Source: Oscillospiraceae bacterium
GTDB taxonomy: Bacteria; Bacillota; Clostridia; Oscillospirales; Oscillospiraceae
Length of the DNA: 64,000 bases
Reading direction: 5' to 3'
Assembly (NCBI GenBank): GCA_017516065.1
Contig: JAFWDQ010000006.1
Coordinates: forward strand, 104,711-168,710
How positions within the stretch are numbered: position 1 is the stretch's first letter; each line of letters opens with the position of its first letter. Under the pieces are notes generated by a model, which did no database searches, had not been told where the DNA came from, and was given only the letters and a program-made list of their open reading frames with translations. A program made the translations under genes and the position numbers. This document shows, piece by piece, positions 33,307 to 42,999 of the stretch.

Positions 33307-34485
33307 ATGAGAAGACGAAATGCAAATCTGGTTTTCTCCCTTCTGTTCCTCCTGGCGCTGATCGTCATGATCGGACTGCTGTTCGCCGGGCGGAGCAACA
33401 CGACTGACTTCTATGAAAACCGCACCCTGGCGGAACGCCCCGCCACGTCCAGGGAGGCGGTCATGGACGGCAGCTGGGTCAACGAGTGGGAGACCTTTCT
33501 CACCGACCACGTAAAGGGCCGGACCTGGCTGATCAAGGCGGACACCGCGCTCCACCTAAAGCTGCTCCGCCAGCCGGTGGTCAACGGCGTGCTGGTCACG
33601 AAGGACCGCCTGCTGGGCTTCAACTCTTACGGCAGGTGGGACACCGACTATCTGTCAGACAGCGCCGAACAGGCGGCCTCCGAGCTGGAGACTGTCTTTG
33701 CCGACTATATCAGCGGCGGCGGCACGGTGCTCTATCTGGCTCTGCCGGAGCAGTACTCCTACTACCGCACCTACTATCCGTCCTATACGGAAAACCGTCA
33801 GTGGCTGCTGGAACCCATGCACGCGATCTGGATGGACGCTTTGGAGCGCCACGGCATTCCCTGCGTGGATATGTATGAGGTCTACGAGACCATGGGCGTT
33901 CCGGCGGAGATGTACTCCGCCACGGACCATCATTACAGTTACTACGGCGCCTATTGCGCCTATCGGACGGCGATGGAGACCATCGGACAGATGACGACCC
34001 TGGCTCCGCCGGTGCTGGGGGAAGAGGACCTGAGGCTCACTGCGCTGCCCAATCCCTATCTGGGTTCCCGGAACCGGAAGCTGTACGGACTGGCCTTCCG
34101 GGATGAGCAGCTGGTCTATGCCGAGCCGGTGGAGCCGATCCCCTTTGAACGTATCGACAACGGCTGGTATACCGAGCCCTGGCTCTACGAGCTGCCGGAG
34201 ACGGAGGACGAGGTCATTACTTACAACGTCTACATGGGCGGCGACCACGGGGAGACCATCCTGCGGACAAATCGGGAGGAGCTGCCGGATCTGCTGATCG
34301 TAGGGGAGTCCTTCACCAACGCTCTGGAGCCGCTGTTCTATGCCTCCTTTGACGAGACCCGGAGTCTGGACCCGCGCTTCTACGGGGGCGGGCTCACTAT
34401 GCAGGAATATCTGGCGGACTACCGTCCCGACGTGGTCATCATCGTCCGGGACGACACCGCCTATTTCAACCCGCTGGGTGTGTAA
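33307..34485 (+). CDS. DHHW/AlgX-like extracytoplasmic acyltransferase partner
   Basis: A 392-residue protein with an N-terminal membrane anchor at about 8-28 (VFSLLFLLALIVMIGLLFAG) and a long outer domain of the SGNH-like DHHW/AlgJ-AlgX type. FYENRTLAERP (about 37-47), DHVKGR (about 65), SATDHHYSYYGAY (about 205-217, DHHW-motif-like) and LLIVGESFTNALEP (about 336, the GxSF nucleophile motif) are the key parts. It probably takes the acetyl group delivered by the MBOAT protein and passes it to a wall glycan. A bidirectional terminator follows at 34493. Confidence 0.82.
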   Translation: MRRRNANLVFSLLFLLALIVMIGLLFAGRSNTTDFYENRTLAERPATSREAVMDGSWVNEWETFLTDHVKGRTWLIKADTALHLKLLRQPVVNGVLVTKDRLLGFNSYGRWDTDYLSDSAEQAASELETVFADYISGGGTVLYLALPEQYSYYRTYYPSYTENRQWLLEPMHAIWMDALERHGIPCVDMYEVYETMGVPAEMYSATDHHYSYYGAYCAYRTAMETIGQMTTLAPPVLGEEDLRLTALPNPYLGSRNRKLYGLAFRDEQLVYAEPVEPIPFERIDNGWYTEPWLYELPETEDEVITYNVYMGGDHGETILRTNREELPDLLIVGESFTNALEPLFYASFDETRSLDPRFYGGGLTMQEYLADYRPDVVIIVRDDTAYFNPLGV

Positions 34486-34492
34486 TCAGTCA

Positions 34493-34530
34493 AAAAAAAC
34501 CTCGGATGCAGCTGCATCCGAGGTTTTTTT
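34493..34530. terminator. Bidirectional terminator between the DHHW and VOC genes
   Basis: Perfect arms AACCTCGGATGCA / TGCATCCGAGGTT, with A-run on the left and T-run on the right, serving both convergent transcripts. Confidence 0.92.
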
Positions 34531-34540
34531 CATGTTGCGC

Positions 34541-34906
34541 TCACTCCGCCAGCGGCGGCAGGATCTCGATCCAGTAGCCGTCGGGGTCGGAGATGAAGTA
34601 GATGCCCATGGCGGGGTTTTCAAAGCAGATGACGCCCATCTCCTGATGATGCCGGTGCATGGCGTCGAAATCCTCCGCCCGAAAGGCCAGGTGGAACTCG
34701 CACTCGCCCAGATTATAGGGCTCTGTGCGGTCGAACAGATACGTCAGTTCCAAGGTGAACTCGCTCTTGCCGTCCCCCAGATAGACCAGCCGGAAGTTGT
34801 CGCCGCTGAGCTCCCGCACCGGCTCAAGGCCCAGTGCATCGCGATAAAATTTAAGACTGCGCTCAAGGTCCAGAATATTGAAATTGAAATGATCGAAGCG
34901 CACCAT
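34541..34906 (-). CDS. VOC family protein, glyoxalase I (lactoylglutathione lyase)-like
   Basis: A 121-residue vicinal-oxygen-chelate fold protein. It starts FDHFNFNILDLERSLKFYRDALGL, as in GloA. The four metal ligands of GloA are placed at His (FDHFN, about 5), Glu (FTLELTY, about 52), His (CEFHLAFRA, about 71) and Glu (YWIEILPPL, about 113). It ends at the family terminus. Detoxification of methylglyoxal is likely; other VOC reactions cannot be ruled out. It follows the dehydratase component by 27 bases on the minus strand. AGGAGG precedes the ATG. Confidence 0.82.
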   Translation of the reverse strand: MVRFDHFNFNILDLERSLKFYRDALGLEPVRELSGDNFRLVYLGDGKSEFTLELTYLFDRTEPYNLGECEFHLAFRAEDFDAMHRHHQEMGVICFENPAMGIYFISDPDGYWIEILPPLAE

Positions 34907-34933
34907 GGCAATTCCTCCTCTGTCAAAGTTTTG

Positions 34934-36214
34934 TTAAGAGATCAGCCGTTCCTCCGCTGCTGCATCGGCATCCTGCTGCCGCCGGGCGTTGGAGAGCATC
35001 AGCTTAATCCGATTTTCCTGATTGACCCGGGTAGCGCCGGCGTCATAATCGATGGCCACGATATTCACGTCGGGATTGTGCTCCTTGATGGGGCGCATCA
35101 TGCCCTTGCCGCAGATATGGTTGGGCAGACAGCCGAAGGGCTGCGTGCAGATGATGTTCTTCACGCCCTCCCGTGAAAGCTCCAGCATCTCCGCCGTAAG
35201 GAGCCAGCCTTCGCCCATCTTGGCGCCCAGACCGATATATCCTTCCCGAAGGCTCACGGTCTCGGAGAAGTTCCGGGGCGGGTCGAAGGTGCCCTCCTCC
35301 CGGATGCAGCGGATGAATTCGTCCTCCCGCCGCCGGAAGAACCGGTAGGCGAGGCACCACATGGGGTATTTCAGCTTGTTGATCTTATACAGCCGGGTGT
35401 CCATAAGATTGTCATACAGGGAGTACATTACAAAACCAAGCAGACCCGGCACCACCACCTCCGCGCCCTCGGAGAGGAGGAAGTCCTCCAGATTATTGTT
35501 TCCCAGCGGGGAGTATTTGACAAAGATCTCGCCCACAACACCCACGCGGATCTTTTTTTCTCCGGAGCGGGGGAGGGCGGCAAAATCACGGAGGATTGCC
35601 CGATAGGTCCGCCGGACGGCGGAGCGCCGGACGTTTTTCTTCTGCTTCATCTCCTCGGCGATGCGGTGGGTCCACGCGGCGGCCAGCGCATCTGTACTGC
35701 CCGGCTCCAGCTCATATGGTTTGCACTGGTTGGACAGCAGCATCAGCAGATCGCCGTAAAACACCGCGTGGAGCATCCGGCGGAGGATCGGCAGGGTCAA
35801 GTGCCAGCCCGGGTGCTTTTCCAGCCCCGCGAAGCTGAAGGAGATCACCGGCACCTGGGGATAGCCAGCCCGGCCCAGCGCCTTGCGGAGCAGGGGAATG
35901 TAGTTGGAGGCCCGGCAGCCGCCGCCGGTCTGGAAGAGCATCAGCGCCACCTTGTCCGGGTCGTACTTTCCGCTCTGCAGAGCGGTGACGAACTGGCCGA
36001 TGACCAGGATCGCGGGGTAGCAGGTATCGTTGTGGACGTACTTCAGTCCGCATTCGCTGATGGCCCGATCCGTCGTCTCCAGCAGCTCCATCCGATAGCC
36101 GTAGCAGCCCAGGATTTCCAGGATCATCTTGAAGTGCATGGGGAGCATATTGGGGACCAGGATGGTATAGTCCCGCTTCATTTCCTCGGTAAAGGCAATA
36201 TAATCAGGATCCAC
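34934..36214 (-). CDS. 2-hydroxyacyl-CoA dehydratase-like protein (C-terminal half of the giant activase family)
   Basis: A 426-residue HGD-D-like protein. Cys are seen at NDTCYPAI, TGGGCRAS, SNQCKPYE and in CTQPFGCLPNHICGKG; the last (about 359-374) is a typical cluster site. In many clostridia this region is the C-terminus of a single chain of about 1400 residues that has two activase domains first. Here it is a separate gene. The GTG at 36214 is used because GGAGGAG lies seven bases upstream, and it overlaps the end of the activase gene by 11 bases, so the two are coupled. Confidence 0.82.
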   Translation of the reverse strand: MDPDYIAFTEEMKRDYTILVPNMLPMHFKMILEILGCYGYRMELLETTDRAISECGLKYVHNDTCYPAILVIGQFVTALQSGKYDPDKVALMLFQTGGGCRASNYIPLLRKALGRAGYPQVPVISFSFAGLEKHPGWHLTLPILRRMLHAVFYGDLLMLLSNQCKPYELEPGSTDALAAAWTHRIAEEMKQKKNVRRSAVRRTYRAILRDFAALPRSGEKKIRVGVVGEIFVKYSPLGNNNLEDFLLSEGAEVVVPGLLGFVMYSLYDNLMDTRLYKINKLKYPMWCLAYRFFRRREDEFIRCIREEGTFDPPRNFSETVSLREGYIGLGAKMGEGWLLTAEMLELSREGVKNIICTQPFGCLPNHICGKGMMRPIKEHNPDVNIVAIDYDAGATRVNQENRIKLMLSNARRQQDADAAAEERLIS

Positions 36215-39164
36215 AGGCTCTCTCCTCCAATGCGCCCAGCAGGCTCCGCAGGCGGATACGCACGGCGCCCAGATTCGTGATCTCATCGATTTTGATCTGC
36301 GTATACAGCTTCCCCTGCTTCTCTAAAATCCGCCGTACCTCGTCGGTGGTGATGGCGTCCACGCCGCAGCCGAAGGAGACCAGCTGCACCAGCTCCGTAT
36401 CCTCATGCCGGGCGGCGTAGTGGGCTGCCCGATAGAGCCGGGCGTGGTAGGTCCACTGGTTGAGCACGTGGACCGACGGCAGCTCCGCCAGCTCGAAGAC
36501 ACTGTCCTCGCTGACCACGGCAAAGCCCAGGGAGTTGGCCAGCCGGTCGATGCCGTGGCCGATCTCCGGGTCGATGTGATAGGGACGCCCGGCAAGGATC
36601 AGGATACGGTCTCCATGGCTCCGGGCGACGTCCAGGGCGCGGCGGCCCTCCTGCCGCAGGGCATTCCGATAGGTCTCATATGCCTCCATGCCCGCCCGGA
36701 CGGCGGCGCGGACCTCGTGCTTGCGCAGGTCCGGCACAAAGGGCTTCAGATATCGGTACAGCTCCCTTGCCAGCTCCTTCGGATCGTTGATATTCAAATA
36801 AGGATAGAGGAAATTCCCATCGTTCAGGCTCTGGATATTGCCCCGGAGCAGCTCGGAATAGTAGGCCACTACCGGACAATTGTAGTGGTTGTCGCTCTTT
36901 TTCTCGTCTACATTGTAGCTCAGGCAGGGGTAGAAGATCCGGTCAGCCCCCATCTCCCACAGCGTCTCGATATGTCCGTGCATGATCTTGGCGGGATAGC
37001 AGGCGGTATCCGAGGGAATGGAGAACTGTCCTTTCTCATAGATCCTCCTGCTGGAGGGCCCGGAGCAGAGCACCGTGAAGTCCAGCGCCCGGAAGATGCC
37101 GTGCCACAGGGGAAGCAGCTCATACATGCCGAGGGCAAGAGGCAGGCCGATGGAGCCTCGTCTGCCGCTGCCGCTGTCCAAAGCGGCCAGATACTGTCGC
37201 TTGAACTCATAGAGATTCGGCAGGGACTCCTGACTGTTTTCCAGGCCCAGCGCCCGCTGGCACTGGTTGCCGGAGATAAAGCGTCGGCCGCCGGAGAAGG
37301 TATTTACAGTCAGGTGGCATTGATTCGTACAGCCGTGACAGACGGCGGAACGGGATTCATGGGTGAAGTGTTCCAGCTCAGCGGGGGAGACCAGACCGCT
37401 CTCCCGCCGGTCCATGACACGGAGGGCTGCGCCGTAGGCGCCCATGAGCCCTGCGATGGAGGGCCGCACTACGTTCCGGTCCAACTCCTGCTCAAAGGCC
37501 CGAAGCACAGCGTCGTTGAGAAAGGTACCGCCCTGGACCACGATATGGCTGCCCAGCTCATCCGCCGTTCCTGCACGGATGACTTTATAGATGGCGTTTT
37601 TGATCACGCTGACCGACAGGCCGGCGGAGATGTCCTCCACCGTGGCGCCGTCCTTCTGGGACTGCTTTACGGAGGAGTTCATGAATACGGTACAGCGGCT
37701 GCCCAGATTCACCGGGGCTCTGCTGAACAGGCCGGCTTTTGAAAACTCCTCGATGGACTGCCCCATGGACCGGGCAAAGGTCTCGATGAAGGAGCCGCAG
37801 CCGGAGGAGCAGGCCTCATTGAGCATGATGGTATCAATGGCGCCGTTTTTCACCCGGAAGCACTTGATGTCCTGGCCGCCGATGTCCAGAATAAACTCCA
37901 CCTCCGGCATAAAGTGGCGGGCGGCGGTGTAATGAGCCACCGTCTCCACCACACCCAAATCCAGATGAAAGGCGTTTTTGATCAGCTCCTCGCCGTAGCC
38001 CGTCACGGCGGCGCCGCAGATGCGGATTCGTTCTCCGCACAGCCGGTACAGCGTCATGAGCTGCTCCCTGACGATGGAAACGGGATTGCCCCGGTTGGAG
38101 TCGTAGTAGGTATAGAGAAGCTCCCGGTCCCGGGAGATCAGTACCAGCTTCGTGGTGGTGGAGCCGCAGTCGATGCCCAGCCACGCGTCACCCTCATAAG
38201 AGGCGATATCACGTTCCGGCACGGTGGCCCTGGCATGGCGGGCGGCAAAGGCGTCGTACTCCGCCTGATCCCGGAAAAGGGGCGGCAGACGGTCCCGCTG
38301 GTCCCGGTCCGCTCCGGCGTTCTCGATGGCAGACAGCAGGGAGTCATAGGTGAACGTCTCCTGCAGCCGGGCAGCATACATGGCCGCGCCCATGGCCACG
38401 GCATAGAGAGCGTAGGGGGGGGAGATAATCTCCTCCGGCTTCAGCTTCAGCGTCTCTGCAAAGCGGTCGCGAAGTCCCTGACTGTAGTAGAGGGGCCCGC
38501 CCAGAAACATGACCTTGCCCTGGATGCGGCGGCCCTGAGCCAGCCCGGCGATGGTCTGGTTGACCACGGCCTGATAGATACTGGCGACGATGTCCTCCTT
38601 CCGGGCGCCCTGATTGAGCAGGGGCTGGATATCCGTCTTGGCAAAGACGCCGCACCGGGACGCGATGGGGTAGATCCGGGTATGGCCCTGACTGAGCCGG
38701 TCCATATCCTCCACCGGCACGTCCAGCAGAGTCGCCATCTGGTCGATAAAGGCGCCGGTACCGCCGGCACAGGAGCCGTTCATCCGCTCGTCAAAGCCGC
38801 CCTGGAAGAAAATGATTTTTGCGTCCTCGCCGCCCAGCTCAATGACGGCGGAAGTCTCCGGCTCCAGCTGACGGACGATCTCACCGGTGGCGTAGACCTC
38901 CTGCACGAAGGGGATCCCGGCGGACTCCGCCAATCCCAGACCGGCGGAGCCGGAGATGGCCGCACGGAAGGTCCTGCCCAGGAGCAGGGACTGCACCTGA
39001 CGCAGCATCTCCGCCGTTTTCTGCCGCACCTGGGAGAAGTGCCGCTCGTAGCATTGATGGAGGATGCGGCCGGCCTCGGTGATCACCAGCTTGGCCGTGG
39101 TGGAACCGATATCGATCCCCACCGCCATATCGGCAGCGGGTATTTGGTATGTATCGCTGTGCAT
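36204..39164 (-). CDS. Double-ASKHA acyl-CoA dehydratase activase with DUF2229 domain
   Basis: A 986-residue protein. The first activase domain (about 14-265) has VGIDIGSTTAKLVI, VIELGGEDAKII, CAGGTGAFIDQM and SRCGVFAKTDIQ. The second (about 327-585) has LGIDCGSTTTKLVL, ILDIGGQDIKCF, CSSGCGSFIETF and SRCTVFMNSSVKQ. About 605-650 is a Cys-rich stretch (CHGCTNQCHLTV). About 665-980 is DUF2229-like. This is the architecture of the YjiL-type giant activases, whose substrates are not known. Together with the downstream gene it would make the usual full-length chain. The promoter is near 39215-39243. Confidence 0.85.
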   Translation of the reverse strand: MHSDTYQIPAADMAVGIDIGSTTAKLVITEAGRILHQCYERHFSQVRQKTAEMLRQVQSLLLGRTFRAAISGSAGLGLAESAGIPFVQEVYATGEIVRQLEPETSAVIELGGEDAKIIFFQGGFDERMNGSCAGGTGAFIDQMATLLDVPVEDMDRLSQGHTRIYPIASRCGVFAKTDIQPLLNQGARKEDIVASIYQAVVNQTIAGLAQGRRIQGKVMFLGGPLYYSQGLRDRFAETLKLKPEEIISPPYALYAVAMGAAMYAARLQETFTYDSLLSAIENAGADRDQRDRLPPLFRDQAEYDAFAARHARATVPERDIASYEGDAWLGIDCGSTTTKLVLISRDRELLYTYYDSNRGNPVSIVREQLMTLYRLCGERIRICGAAVTGYGEELIKNAFHLDLGVVETVAHYTAARHFMPEVEFILDIGGQDIKCFRVKNGAIDTIMLNEACSSGCGSFIETFARSMGQSIEEFSKAGLFSRAPVNLGSRCTVFMNSSVKQSQKDGATVEDISAGLSVSVIKNAIYKVIRAGTADELGSHIVVQGGTFLNDAVLRAFEQELDRNVVRPSIAGLMGAYGAALRVMDRRESGLVSPAELEHFTHESRSAVCHGCTNQCHLTVNTFSGGRRFISGNQCQRALGLENSQESLPNLYEFKRQYLAALDSGSGRRGSIGLPLALGMYELLPLWHGIFRALDFTVLCSGPSSRRIYEKGQFSIPSDTACYPAKIMHGHIETLWEMGADRIFYPCLSYNVDEKKSDNHYNCPVVAYYSELLRGNIQSLNDGNFLYPYLNINDPKELARELYRYLKPFVPDLRKHEVRAAVRAGMEAYETYRNALRQEGRRALDVARSHGDRILILAGRPYHIDPEIGHGIDRLANSLGFAVVSEDSVFELAELPSVHVLNQWTYHARLYRAAHYAARHEDTELVQLVSFGCGVDAITTDEVRRILEKQGKLYTQIKIDEITNLGAVRIRLRSLLGALEERACGS

Positions 39165-39214
39165 GATGTTCCTTTCTCCGCCTGCAGGGCGGATTTCAAC
39201 AAATTGCCGTTGCT

Positions 39215-39243
39215 ATTATAGCGCAAAAGCCACAGCTTGAGAA
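39215..39243 (-). promoter_or_regulatory. Possible promoter of the activase/dehydratase operon
   Basis: Minus strand TTCTCA (39243-39238), 17 bases, TATAAT (39220-39215). The -10 is perfect, the -35 weak. Confidence 0.5.
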
Positions 39244-39372
39244 GTGCATTTTTCGACGAAATACGAGGCGAAGTGTTGCCATCGGCGGCAAAACATGGTC
39301 GAAATGTGTAGAAAAGGACGCGGGAAGAGCTCGGATTTGTACGCTGGATTTTGAAATAATCTTCTTTTCTTC
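39244..39372. other. Intergenic stretch with no gene recognised
   Basis: The 39165-39481 gap holds two divergent promoters. The central part is AT-richer than the genes. I see no ORF, hairpin or Rex-like operator in it. Confidence 0.5.
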
Positions 39373-39401
39373 TTGCATTTTTGCGTGTAAGTATTTATAA
39401 T
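39373..39401 (+). promoter_or_regulatory. Promoter of pyc
   Basis: TTGCAT (39373-39378), 17 bases, TATAAT (39396-39401). Confidence 0.65.
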
Positions 39402-39481
39402 ATATATTTAAGTATGTATTAGCTTAAGAGAGAAAAAGGATTTCTCTTTTTCTGATTTTTTCTGAAATGGAGGCGTATCGA

Positions 39482-42400
39482 TTGGCAATTAAGAAGTTTA
39501 AAAAAGTACTGGCCGCCAACCGTGGTGAGATTGCGATCCGCATCTTCCGTGCATGCTTTGACCTTGGTCTGCGCACGGTGGCGATGTATTCCGACGAAGA
39601 CTCCTACGGTCTGTTCCGCATCACGGCGGACGAGGCCTATCTCATCGGTGAAAATAAAAGTCCTCTGGGTGCCTACCTGGACATCCCCTCCATCATTGCC
39701 CTGGCCAAGCGACATGACGTGGACGCCATCCACCCGGGCTACGGCTTCCTGTCCGAGAACTCGGACTTTGCCCGCGCCTGCGAGGCGGCCGGCATCACGT
39801 TTATCGGCCCCACCAGCGAGGCTATGGAGCTGCTGGGTAATAAGGTCAGCGGCAAGGAGATCGCCAAACGCTGCGGCGTGCCCACGGTCCCCGGCTACAC
39901 CAAGCCGCTGCTGAACGCAGAGGACGCCGTGGAGAAGGCCGAGCAGATCGGCTATCCCGTCATCTTCAAGGCGGCGGCCGGCGGCGGCGGCCGCGGCATG
40001 CGCCGTTGCGACAACGCGGATCAGATCCGCGACACCTTTGATCTGGTCCAGGCGGAGGCCGTCAAGGCCTTTGGCAACGGGGATATCTTCATGGAGAAAT
40101 TCCTGGTGGATCCGAAACACATCGAGGTCCAGATCCTGGGCGACAACTACGGCAACGTGGTGCATCTGGGCGAGCGTGACTGCTCTCTCCAGCGCCGTTT
40201 CCAGAAGGTCGTGGAATTTGCCCCCGCTTTCTCCGTACCGGAGGAGGTCCGGGAGAAGCTGCGCAGCGACGCCGTGCGCATCGCCAAGGCGGTGAACTAC
40301 TCCAGCGCCGGTACGGTGGAATTCCTGGTGGACAAGGACTGGAACTACTATTTCATCGAGATGAATACCCGTATTCAGGTGGAGCACACCGTCACCGAGA
40401 TGGTCACCGGCATCGACCTGGTCCGGGCTCAGATCCTCATTGCCGAGGGACATCCCCTCAGCCATCCCGACATCGGCCTTGCCTCCCAGGACGACCTGTT
40501 CATCCGGGGCTACTCCATCCAGTGCCGTGTCACCACGGAGGACCCCAGCAACAACTTCGCGCCGGACAACGGCCGCATCACTGCGTATCGCAGCGGCGGC
40601 GGTTTCGGCGTACGTCTGGACGGCGGCAACGCCTCTACCGGCACCACCATCTCACCGTATTACGACTCCCTGCTGGTCAAGGTCACCTCCTGGGACATCA
40701 CCTTTGAGGGCGTCTGCCGCCGTGCGGCCAGAGCGCTCGGAGAGGTCCACGTGCGAGGCGTCAAGACCAATATCCCCTTCGTCTCCAATATTCTGCAGCA
40801 CCCCACCTTCCGGGCCGGCCAGTGCCATACGAAGTTTATTGACAGTACGCCGGAGCTATTCGACCTCGTGGACTCCAGAGACCGTGCCACCCGTGTTCTG
40901 CGCTACATCGCCGGTCTTCAGCTGGCCCATCCCGACGTGGAACGGGCCATCGTGGAGGATGAGCCCCGGTATCCCAAGGCCCGTCGTGAGGTCACCAGTG
41001 AGATGGGCCTGAAGCATCTGCTGGACACGAAGGGTCCCGAGGCCGTGCGGGACTGGGTCCTGGACCAGAAAAAGCTGCTGGTCACCGATACCACCATGCG
41101 CGACGCCCATCAATCCCTGCTGTCCACGCGGATGCGTACCCACGACATGCTGATGGCAGCAGACGGCACCGCCGATATCCTCGCCGACTGCTTCTCTCTG
41201 GAGATGTGGGGCGGCGCAACCTTTGACACCGCTTACCGCTTCCTCCATGAGTCCCCCTGGGACCGGCTGTATCAGCTGCGGGAGCGGATCCCCAACATCC
41301 TGTTCCAGATGCTGCTCCGCGGCAGCAATCTGGTTGGTTATTCCTGCTATCCGGACAATCTGGTCCGTGAATTCATTGCCGAATCCGCCAGGGGCGGTAT
41401 CGACGTGTTCCGCATCTTCGATTCCCTCAACTGGATCCCCAATATGGAGGTCGCCATGGATGAGGTGCTCCAGCAGAACAAGATCTGCCAGGCCACAGTC
41501 TGCTATACCGGCGACATCCTTGATCCCCAGAGGGACCGGTATACGCTGGAGTATTATGTAAACTTCGCAAAGGAGCTGGAGCGCCGCGGTGCCCACATGC
41601 TGGCCATCAAGGATATGTCCGGTCTGCTCAAGCCCTACGGCGCAAAGAAGCTGATCAGCACCCTCAAGCAGGAGATCGGTATTCCCATCCAGCTGCACAC
41701 CCACAACACCACCGGCAATCAGATCGCCACGTGTCTGCTGGCCGCCGAGGCCGGCGTAGACGTAGTCGATCTGGCCATCGGCTCCATGTCCTCGCTGACC
41801 AGCCAGCCCTCCATGAACTCCCTCGTCTCCGCCATGCAGGGGCAGGAGAGGGACACCGGTCTGGATCCTGCCCGCCTGCAGGAGCTGTCCAACTACTGGG
41901 AGGACGTCCGGCACAGCTACAGCAGCTTCGACAACGGCCTGCGGCTGCCGGTCACGGATATCTATCGCTATGAGATCCCCGGCGGTCAATATACCAATCT
42001 GCATCCCCAGGTGGTATCTCTGGGTCTGGGCGACCGTTTCGACGAGGTCCGGGAGATGTACCGTACGGTCAATCTCATGCTGGGCGATATCGTCAAGGTC
42101 ACGCCGTCCTCCAAGATGGTGGGCGATCTGGCCATCTTTATGGTGCAGAACAATCTGACGCCGGAGAACATCGTGGAAAAGGGCGAGGCCCTGGCCTTCC
42201 CGGACTCTGTGGTCAGTTACTTCAAGGGCCTTATGGGCCAGCCCGCCTGGGGCTTCCCGGAGGATCTGCAGCGGGTGGTCCTGAAGGGAGAGGAGCCCAT
42301 TACCTGCCGTCCCGGCGAGCTGCTGGATCCGGTGGATTGGGACGCTGTCCGGGAGGAGATCGGCGAGAAGCTGGATCCCAGCCTCAAGACGCGCAATATG

Positions 42401-42928
42401 CGCCATCTGATCTCCTATGCCATGTATCCCAAGGTCTATGAGGATTACTACCTGCACCGCAAGGAATACGGCTATATGACCCGGATGGCCACCCACGTCT
42501 TCTTCCACGGCATGGCCCTGGGCGAGACCATACGTATCAACATCGAGGACGGCAAGACCCTCATTATCAAGTATCTGGGCCTGGGCGACCGGAACGAAGA
42601 TGGCACCCGAAACGTGCAGTTCGAGCTCAACGGCTCCCGCCGTGAGGTCTCCGTACCGGATCCCGAGGCGACCGTGACCAGTGTTCGCACGGTCATGGCA
42701 AACCCCGACGACAAGACCCAATCCGGCGCGTCGATCCCCGGTATGGTCTCCCGTGTACTGGTCCAGTCCGGCGACGAGGTGGAGGAAAACCAGGTCCTCG
42801 TCGTCATCGAAGCCATGAAGATGGAGATCAGCGTTGTGGCCCGCATGGCGGGCAGGGTGGACAAGGTCCTGGTGGACGTTGGCCAGACCGTCAAGGCCGG
42901 CGAGCTGCTGGTCACTCTGGAGCAGTAA
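39482..42928 (+). CDS. pyc: Pyruvate carboxylase
   Basis: Biotin enzyme making oxaloacetate from pyruvate, bicarbonate and ATP (anaplerosis). The 1148 residues are full length. Domains in order: biotin carboxylase (about 1-450, AANRGEIAIR, the KAAAGGGGRGMR ATP loop, IEMNTRIQVEHTVTEM), carboxyltransferase (about 525-1000, TTMRDAHQSLLSTR and the HTHNTTGNQ metal site), and the biotin carrier (about 1075-1148, EAMKMEI with the biotinyl Lys). I choose the TTG at 39482: GGAGG ends eight bases before it. The ATG at 39467 overlaps that ribosome site. A terminator follows. Confidence 0.95.
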   Translation: MAIKKFKKVLAANRGEIAIRIFRACFDLGLRTVAMYSDEDSYGLFRITADEAYLIGENKSPLGAYLDIPSIIALAKRHDVDAIHPGYGFLSENSDFARACEAAGITFIGPTSEAMELLGNKVSGKEIAKRCGVPTVPGYTKPLLNAEDAVEKAEQIGYPVIFKAAAGGGGRGMRRCDNADQIRDTFDLVQAEAVKAFGNGDIFMEKFLVDPKHIEVQILGDNYGNVVHLGERDCSLQRRFQKVVEFAPAFSVPEEVREKLRSDAVRIAKAVNYSSAGTVEFLVDKDWNYYFIEMNTRIQVEHTVTEMVTGIDLVRAQILIAEGHPLSHPDIGLASQDDLFIRGYSIQCRVTTEDPSNNFAPDNGRITAYRSGGGFGVRLDGGNASTGTTISPYYDSLLVKVTSWDITFEGVCRRAARALGEVHVRGVKTNIPFVSNILQHPTFRAGQCHTKFIDSTPELFDLVDSRDRATRVLRYIAGLQLAHPDVERAIVEDEPRYPKARREVTSEMGLKHLLDTKGPEAVRDWVLDQKKLLVTDTTMRDAHQSLLSTRMRTHDMLMAADGTADILADCFSLEMWGGATFDTAYRFLHESPWDRLYQLRERIPNILFQMLLRGSNLVGYSCYPDNLVREFIAESARGGIDVFRIFDSLNWIPNMEVAMDEVLQQNKICQATVCYTGDILDPQRDRYTLEYYVNFAKELERRGAHMLAIKDMSGLLKPYGAKKLISTLKQEIGIPIQLHTHNTTGNQIATCLLAAEAGVDVVDLAIGSMSSLTSQPSMNSLVSAMQGQERDTGLDPARLQELSNYWEDVRHSYSSFDNGLRLPVTDIYRYEIPGGQYTNLHPQVVSLGLGDRFDEVREMYRTVNLMLGDIVKVTPSSKMVGDLAIFMVQNNLTPENIVEKGEALAFPDSVVSYFKGLMGQPAWGFPEDLQRVVLKGEEPITCRPGELLDPVDWDAVREEIGEKLDPSLKTRNMRHLISYAMYPKVYEDYYLHRKEYGYMTRMATHVFFHGMALGETIRINIEDGKTLIIKYLGLGDRNEDGTRNVQFELNGSRREVSVPDPEATVTSVRTVMANPDDKTQSGASIPGMVSRVLVQSGDEVEENQVLVVIEAMKMEISVVARMAGRVDKVLVDVGQTVKAGELLVTLEQ

Positions 42929-42949
42929 GCGGCAGAAAAAGCAAAGTAT

Positions 42950-42997
42950 AAGAAGAAGTCCCTGACACTATGGCCAGGGACTTCTTCTTGTGTTTTT
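42950..42997. terminator. Terminator after pyc (convergent with the lipoprotein gene)
   Basis: Perfect 15-base arms AAGAAGAAGTCCCTG / CAGGGACTTCTTCTT around a 10-base loop, then GTGTTTTT. Confidence 0.88.
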
Positions 42998-42999
42998 AT

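Noticed and set aside
34934..39164. The two activase/dehydratase genes as a broken pseudogene
   Set aside because: Both frames are intact and the second has its own GTG and a strong ribosome site seven bases before it, so a natural split is more likely.
40856..42721. 621-codon frame antisense to pyc
   Set aside because: Low-complexity shadow; pyruvate carboxylase motifs on the plus strand are unambiguous.
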